From: Caproiciproducens faecalis | GTDB lineage: Bacteria > Bacillota > Clostridia > Oscillospirales > Acutalibacteraceae | Length of the DNA: 64,000 nucleotides | Direction of reading: 5' to 3' | NCBI RefSeq assembly: GCF_019448085.1 | Contig: NZ_JAGFNZ010000003.1 | Coordinates: 248,001-312,000, forward strand | Shown: positions 60,259 to 64,000 of the stretch, piece by piece | How the letters are laid out: every line of letters starts with the position of its first letter | Numbering within the stretch: position 1 is the stretch's first letter | Program-made: the position numbers and the translations under genes | The notes under the pieces: model-generated | Database searches by the model: none | What the model was told of the DNA's origin: nothing | The model's input: only the letters and a program-made list of their open reading frames with translations

Positions 60259-61125
60259 TTAAAACAAGGTTCCAAGGTAGCTGCCCACCTGCTTGAAAAC
60301 AACGAATAAGTAGGTGCCGATAATGCAGGCGAGAAGAAGATAAGAGTATTTTTTCAGTTTACCGGGACGTTTCTGCGCTTCCTTCCGAAGCGCCTGTATT
60401 TCCAGTTTTTGATAGTCGTGACTCAGCATAGCAAACTGAATTTCTCCGTTGCTTCCGTTCAGGACGGTCAGCAGCCCACGCACTACCTCACTAAGCATCC
60501 CGCTTCCCACTCTTCCGGAAAGATGGTTCAGTCCCTGCTCCTGTGAACCGGACTTCATATCGGCAATCGTGATTTCCAACTCGTTTTTAAATACCGGCCC
60601 GGCGCTTTCACGGTAGCCTTCCAGCAGAGACAGCACGTCCCTTGTGGCGCTAATCTCTTGTGCGATGGTCGCCACGAACCGGGGCAGCTCCCGTTCGATA
60701 CTTTTTCTTTTATCTGCTGCGATTTTTTCCGCCGCCTTGGTGCTGTCCCAAAACTTGTTAATCGCCAGAATCAGAACTACCGGAACCAGTAATGGGGATA
60801 TCCAATAGCAGGGAATCACAAGCAAAAGTCGAACTCCGGTTTTGACAATAATGTCCGACAGGTAAGCTTCCGGAGACAGCTCTATTCCGGCGTATTTCAA
60901 TGTCGTCGCCATTGACCGGCGGCGGTATTCGTCAAGCCGGATATATTTCGCAAGGATACCGGCCCACTGTCGGAGCAGGGCGTGATATCCTCTTGCCTTC
61001 TGGTTCTGTGTCAACTTCAAAGCTGCCCGCGTCGCTTCCAAAGTGGGCATACGCAGCAGATCGCTGAGGATAAAATAGCAGCCTGCCGCCGTAAAGATAC
61101 CGGCCCCTATCATTGTCGATGTCAT
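60259..61125 (-). CDS. TadC-like inner-membrane platform protein
   Basis: A 288-residue protein of the type II secretion F (GspF/TadC) family: N-terminal hydrophobic segment, a cytoplasmic GspF domain (ERELPRFVATIAQEI, then FKNELEITIADMKSGS) and C-terminal transmembrane helices. It forms the assembly platform driven by the CpaF ATPase. AGGAGG precedes the ATG. It is 5 bp after the TadB gene. Confidence 0.82.
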   Translation of the reverse strand: MTSTMIGAGIFTAAGCYFILSDLLRMPTLEATRAALKLTQNQKARGYHALLRQWAGILAKYIRLDEYRRRSMATTLKYAGIELSPEAYLSDIIVKTGVRLLLVIPCYWISPLLVPVVLILAINKFWDSTKAAEKIAADKRKSIERELPRFVATIAQEISATRDVLSLLEGYRESAGPVFKNELEITIADMKSGSQEQGLNHLSGRVGSGMLSEVVRGLLTVLNGSNGEIQFAMLSHDYQKLEIQALRKEAQKRPGKLKKYSYLLLACIIGTYLFVVFKQVGSYLGTLF

Positions 61126-61130
61126 AGTAA

Positions 61131-62072
61131 TTACCTCCTGTACTCAACCGGGCGTGTATTTCTCACAACCGCTATCAAGGACACGAAAATCACAGTAAAG
61201 ATAACGGTGACAATCAGCTGCCCGCCTGTCGTGTGCATCAGGGTATTGTACCACTCGATGTTGATGGTACGAAACAAGGGAAAATTCATGACAGTCAGGA
61301 CGGCCATGCTGAGAAATTCTTTTAACGGTTCATACATCATATTGTTCAGATCTCCCGACACTTCCCGAACTTCTGACAGCTTTCCCACGATGGGCTGCAG
61401 CGTACTCTTCAAGGTACGGTTATCTTGACACAGGATAATTTGATCCACCCATTCCTTAAAGACCGCATTGTCAATGCTGTTCCTCATTTCTTCCAGCAGA
61501 GCCGGAATGTCTGTTGAAATCATACTGGACTGGACGAGAAACTTTTCAAATACTTCCTTTACAGGGTACTGCAAAGAATTTACATTCTCCCGGATTGCCA
61601 CGAGGATATTATCAGTGCGGTTATACGACGAGGTAATCATGTTCAGCGCGGTTTCCAATTCATCGTTGAGCTGCCGTTTGAACTTTGTTGCCGTTGCAAG
61701 AATCGTAAGCCAGGGTATAAGGGCAAGGCCCCCTGCCAAAACAGGCGTTAAAAAGTAATTCCCCATGATGAGGCTGATCAGGACGCCGATGGTAAAAAAA
61801 ACGACCGATGCCAACACATACTTTGGCAAACGGTCTGTCCGGTGCGTCAGCTCCAGCACGGATTTGGATTCCAATAACATTTGCTGGATCCCACGCGGTT
61901 CATGTTTCTTCATGCTCCGTCTGATCTGCTCTTTCATGCTGAGCTTTCGGTGCGGCCGCATAGCAAACACTATGCTTTTCAGGCTCTTTGCAAACTCGGT
62001 TGGCTGAATATCCAGCAGCAGAAACACTCCCGTGTAAAAGGCCGCAAAGCCCATAAAGTAAAATAGGCTCAT
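61131..62072 (-). CDS. TadB-like inner-membrane platform protein
   Basis: The start at 62072 has AAGGAGG nine bases upstream and overlaps the CpaF stop (ATGA), giving 313 residues. Topology is TadB-like: N-terminal helix FYFMGFAAFYTGVFLLL, a central membrane pair, a GspF-type cytoplasmic domain (LNDELETALNMITSSYNRTD) and C-terminal helices. It pairs with TadC. Confidence 0.78.
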   Translation of the reverse strand: MSLFYFMGFAAFYTGVFLLLDIQPTEFAKSLKSIVFAMRPHRKLSMKEQIRRSMKKHEPRGIQQMLLESKSVLELTHRTDRLPKYVLASVVFFTIGVLISLIMGNYFLTPVLAGGLALIPWLTILATATKFKRQLNDELETALNMITSSYNRTDNILVAIRENVNSLQYPVKEVFEKFLVQSSMISTDIPALLEEMRNSIDNAVFKEWVDQIILCQDNRTLKSTLQPIVGKLSEVREVSGDLNNMMYEPLKEFLSMAVLTVMNFPLFRTINIEWYNTLMHTTGGQLIVTVIFTVIFVSLIAVVRNTRPVEYRR

Positions 62073-63430
62073 TTTTCCTGTCCTCCTTTCAGGAACGATT
62101 GAAGAAGATCTTCCGGAATGCCCTTTCTGCGCAGACGCTTCTGCATCTGCACAGAAATCGTTCCACACTTTATGAATTCCCCATGTATAACCGTCTTTCC
62201 ATTAACAACTTCGTTATATTTTGTATCGTACCGCCATAAGGGAGTAACCTTTGGCCGGTCATTTTCCAGCGTGCATTCGCAGATTTGTGTAACACGGCGA
62301 ACGCCATCCGCCATTTTTTCGGAATAAAAAAGAATGGGGAATGCTTTCACCGCCATGGAATAAAGGGTTTTGTCACTGAGGGTCGTTCCTTTGATACTTG
62401 CGAGCTGTACCAGCCTGTCCGGTATGGTTTCGGCACTGTCCGTATGTGTTGTGCCGATTACAGGATGCCCGGTGAGGGCGGCTTCGATCGTCTCAAACGC
62501 TTCGGAGCCTTTGACTTCGGCCATACAGATATAATCCGGATTCATCGTCATGCCCTGTTCCAGCAGCATTTGCTGGGTGATAGCTTGTTTTAGGTCTTCG
62601 GATTCCCGCGTGACGGTGTGGATGACACTGTTCAGTATCCGATCAGCCGTATCTCTTACAATGAGATCGAATTCTCTCGTTCCGTTCTCTATGGTGTATA
62701 ACTTTTTGCTGTACAATACTGCCGCCGCCATGATGATGGCCATCAGGGTTGTTTTGCCGGCGTCGGTTTCCCCAGCCAGCATCAGGGATATGCCGTAACG
62801 GTACAAGGCAATGAGAAACTCCATCATTTCTGGAGTCAGTGTGCCAAATTTTATCAGGTCTTCTTTTTTGAGATGGTTCGGGTTTACAAACCGGATGCTC
62901 GCGGCAATACCGACATCATCATCCAGTGTTTCAAAGCCGCCATTTACGGTAATACGGATGTTTTTATCCAGATGCCCCCGGACAAGAGGACAGGCATAGT
63001 CCATATTAATTTTAGACTGGTGCAATAGCCGGGTAAGTACATCCCGCGCGTGCTTTGGGGATAAAAATTGTCCTTTTGCCGGTTCCATTCTCGAACCGGC
63101 AAACTTTACCCATATGCAGTCCCAGGAATTGATTTCAATTCCTTCCACATTGGAGATTTCATAATTTAGATAAGGCGTCAAGAAACTATATTCTGCCATT
63201 TCCCGGTACAGCCGGTTTGTCAGCTGTTCCGGGTTCATACCGTCCACACTCAGCCGATTATCCATCAAAAACTGCCGAATTGCGGAGATCAGCATGTCTT
63301 TGCGGTCATTTCCCTCTCCGGACAACAGCTCTTTATACTGTTCCGACATGTATCCCTGTACTTTTTCCAGCAGCTCAGGAAAATCCATACTGTTCTGCCG
63401 GCTCATAAACAGTTCTGTGTTTTTAATCAA
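62069..63430 (-). CDS. CpaF/TadA-family secretion ATPase
   Basis: A 453-residue type II/IV secretion ATPase. Walker A LMLAGETDAGKTTLM is near residue 222, the Asp box near IENGTREFDL, Walker B PDYICMAEVKG and the His box HPVIGTTHTDS are visible. It powers a Tad-like pilus or secretion platform. The start is TTG 63430 behind GGAGGAG, overlapping the upstream stop. Its presence beside VirB4/VirD4 gives this ICE three secretion ATPases. Confidence 0.88.
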   Translation of the reverse strand: MIKNTELFMSRQNSMDFPELLEKVQGYMSEQYKELLSGEGNDRKDMLISAIRQFLMDNRLSVDGMNPEQLTNRLYREMAEYSFLTPYLNYEISNVEGIEINSWDCIWVKFAGSRMEPAKGQFLSPKHARDVLTRLLHQSKINMDYACPLVRGHLDKNIRITVNGGFETLDDDVGIAASIRFVNPNHLKKEDLIKFGTLTPEMMEFLIALYRYGISLMLAGETDAGKTTLMAIIMAAAVLYSKKLYTIENGTREFDLIVRDTADRILNSVIHTVTRESEDLKQAITQQMLLEQGMTMNPDYICMAEVKGSEAFETIEAALTGHPVIGTTHTDSAETIPDRLVQLASIKGTTLSDKTLYSMAVKAFPILFYSEKMADGVRRVTQICECTLENDRPKVTPLWRYDTKYNEVVNGKTVIHGEFIKCGTISVQMQKRLRRKGIPEDLLQSFLKGGQEK

Positions 63431-64000
63431 CCAAAATCTCCTCCTTTATGATATTCCGAATAACCGGTTCATATTGCTTTGCCTCCCTGCCGGAGAAGGA
63501 TTCCAATAACCGCACTTCATCAAACTGTGCTTTCAGGGCGTCCAGATGCGGAAGAAGGTAGGCTTTTCCCCCCAGGGCATCCTCATAGGTGCGCACCGGC
63601 TGTGATGGAAGTATGTTGTTTATGATATTGACATGGCGGTCGTAGTGAAACCGTTCTTCCGCGAGATACGGCCTTTGCGATTTAAGGTAGAGCAGGCTTT
63701 TCGGGTCAGCGTTCGTTACCCGCAGTACGGTCTTTGCCGCTTCCAGCGCGACCGCCGTGAAAACATTGGTCAGCAGATGGTGATAGCAGTCGATCACAAC
63801 ATGGTCGGCGGTGCCGCTCAATATGGAAAGCAAGTCCAGCACGCGTTTTTCTTTATACTCGCCGTAAGTAATTTCGTTTTCTCCGCTCTGATACCCCAAC
63901 AGGCTTAGATTCCGTCCTGCGGGGATGAGGTGTTGAAAAACAGAAATGGACGTCATGGTGGGCTGGGTGAGCAGATGCCCCAGGGATTTTGTTTCGCCGG
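63423..64000 (-). CDS. TadZ/CpaE-like P-loop protein, C-terminal part
   Basis: The frame runs off the right edge; the last 191 residues are visible. The HVVIDCYHHLLTN segment looks like the Walker B strand of a MinD/CpaE-type ATPase, followed by VLRVTNADPKSLLYL. The expected N-terminal P-loop lies outside the window. TadZ proteins localise the Tad machinery. It is first of the visible Tad-like genes. Confidence 0.6.
   Translation of the reverse strand, partial: GETKSLGHLLTQPTMTSISVFQHLIPAGRNLSLLGYQSGENEITYGEYKEKRVLDLLSILSGTADHVVIDCYHHLLTNVFTAVALEAAKTVLRVTNADPKSLLYLKSQRPYLAEERFHYDRHVNIINNILPSQPVRTYEDALGGKAYLLPHLDALKAQFDEVRLLESFSGREAKQYEPVIRNIIKEEILVD

Larger units (their letters stand above)
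21721..64000. mobile_element. Integrative and conjugative element, left part (Tn1549/CTn-like)
   Basis: From the tRNA cluster to the right edge the gene content is that of a conjugative element: tyrosine integrase, relaxase, VirD4, VirB4, PrgI, VirB6-like, wall hydrolase, primase, methylase-helicase and a Tad-like set, almost all on the minus strand. The left boundary lies between tRNA-Tyr and the integrase, or at the tRNA-Pro 3' duplicate. The right boundary is outside the window. AT-rich cargo blocks interrupt the backbone. Confidence 0.85.

Overview
The window comes from the chromosome of a Gram-positive anaerobe of the class Clostridia, most likely close to the Oscillospiraceae/Ruminococcaceae. 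This rests on strong AGGAGG-type ribosome binding sites, a single-chain glycyl-tRNA synthetase, a mannose-family PTS, CCA-encoding tRNA genes and a Firmicutes-type conjugative element. It has two halves, separated by a tRNA cluster at 21.2-21.7 kb.

Left half (1-21.2 kb), ordinary moderately GC-rich chromosome. It holds the end of an NCS2 purine permease, an rsmE / MmcQ-like / SDR operon, two envelope lipoproteins (DUF3298-like and DUF4349), glyS with a GtrA-family membrane protein, and a pseudouridine catabolic pair (psuK, psuG). An amino-sugar or tagatose-type locus follows. One minus-strand run encodes PTS IIB-IIC-IID, a NagB/AgaI-type deaminase, EIIA, Enzyme I and HPr. A second minus-strand run encodes a BadF-type kinase, a SIS-domain isomerase/deaminase and a GatY/KbaY-type aldolase. 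Two GntR/UTRA regulators and a PfkB-family hexose-phosphate kinase lie on the plus strand. Together they suggest PTS uptake of an amino sugar, deamination/isomerisation, phosphorylation and aldol cleavage. The exact sugar cannot be fixed from sequence, and no deacetylase gene is present.

Boundary (21.0-22.6 kb). tRNA-Pro(TGG), tRNA-Thr(TGT) and tRNA-Tyr(GTA) are driven by two near-consensus promoters. A 21-bp copy of the 3' end of tRNA-Pro sits between them. Then come about 0.9 kb without genes, dense in inverted repeats. This stretch has a consensus promoter on the minus strand and looks like a structured non-coding RNA locus.

Right half (22.6-64 kb, continuing past the window). This is an integrative and conjugative element (ICE) related to the Tn1549/CTn type. 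It carries a tyrosine integrase, AbrB-like regulators, a replication-type HTH protein, VirD4 coupling protein, Toprim primase, a relaxase fused to Sel1 repeats, a VirB4 ATPase also fused to Sel1 repeats, PrgI/VirB6/pilin-like proteins, a lysozyme-M23 wall hydrolase, a 2162-residue methylase-helicase with TnpV overprinted inside it, and a Tad-like secretion set (TadZ, CpaF/TadA, TadB, TadC, DUF4320, a Big2 surface protein).

Two AT-rich cargo blocks interrupt the conjugation genes. Cargo A (27.2-31.9 kb) has its own promoter and terminator. It encodes two small proteins, a 1123-residue protein (degenerate SIR2-like domain, STAND-like P-loop NTPase, OB-fold-like C-terminus) and a partner with a HEPN-type RxxxxH motif; it is the best candidate for an undescribed defence system. 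Cargo B (36.3-40.4 kb) encodes a ParB/Srx-domain protein, a radical SAM protein and a ribbon-helix-helix protein preceded by three TTGTAATC/GATTACAA inverted repeats. A third block (41-43.3 kb) is a run of small orphan genes, framed by a 35-bp direct repeat and next to an XRE regulator. A GCGGAAG/CTTCCGC palindrome recurs at five or six sites across the ICE, including inside coding regions.
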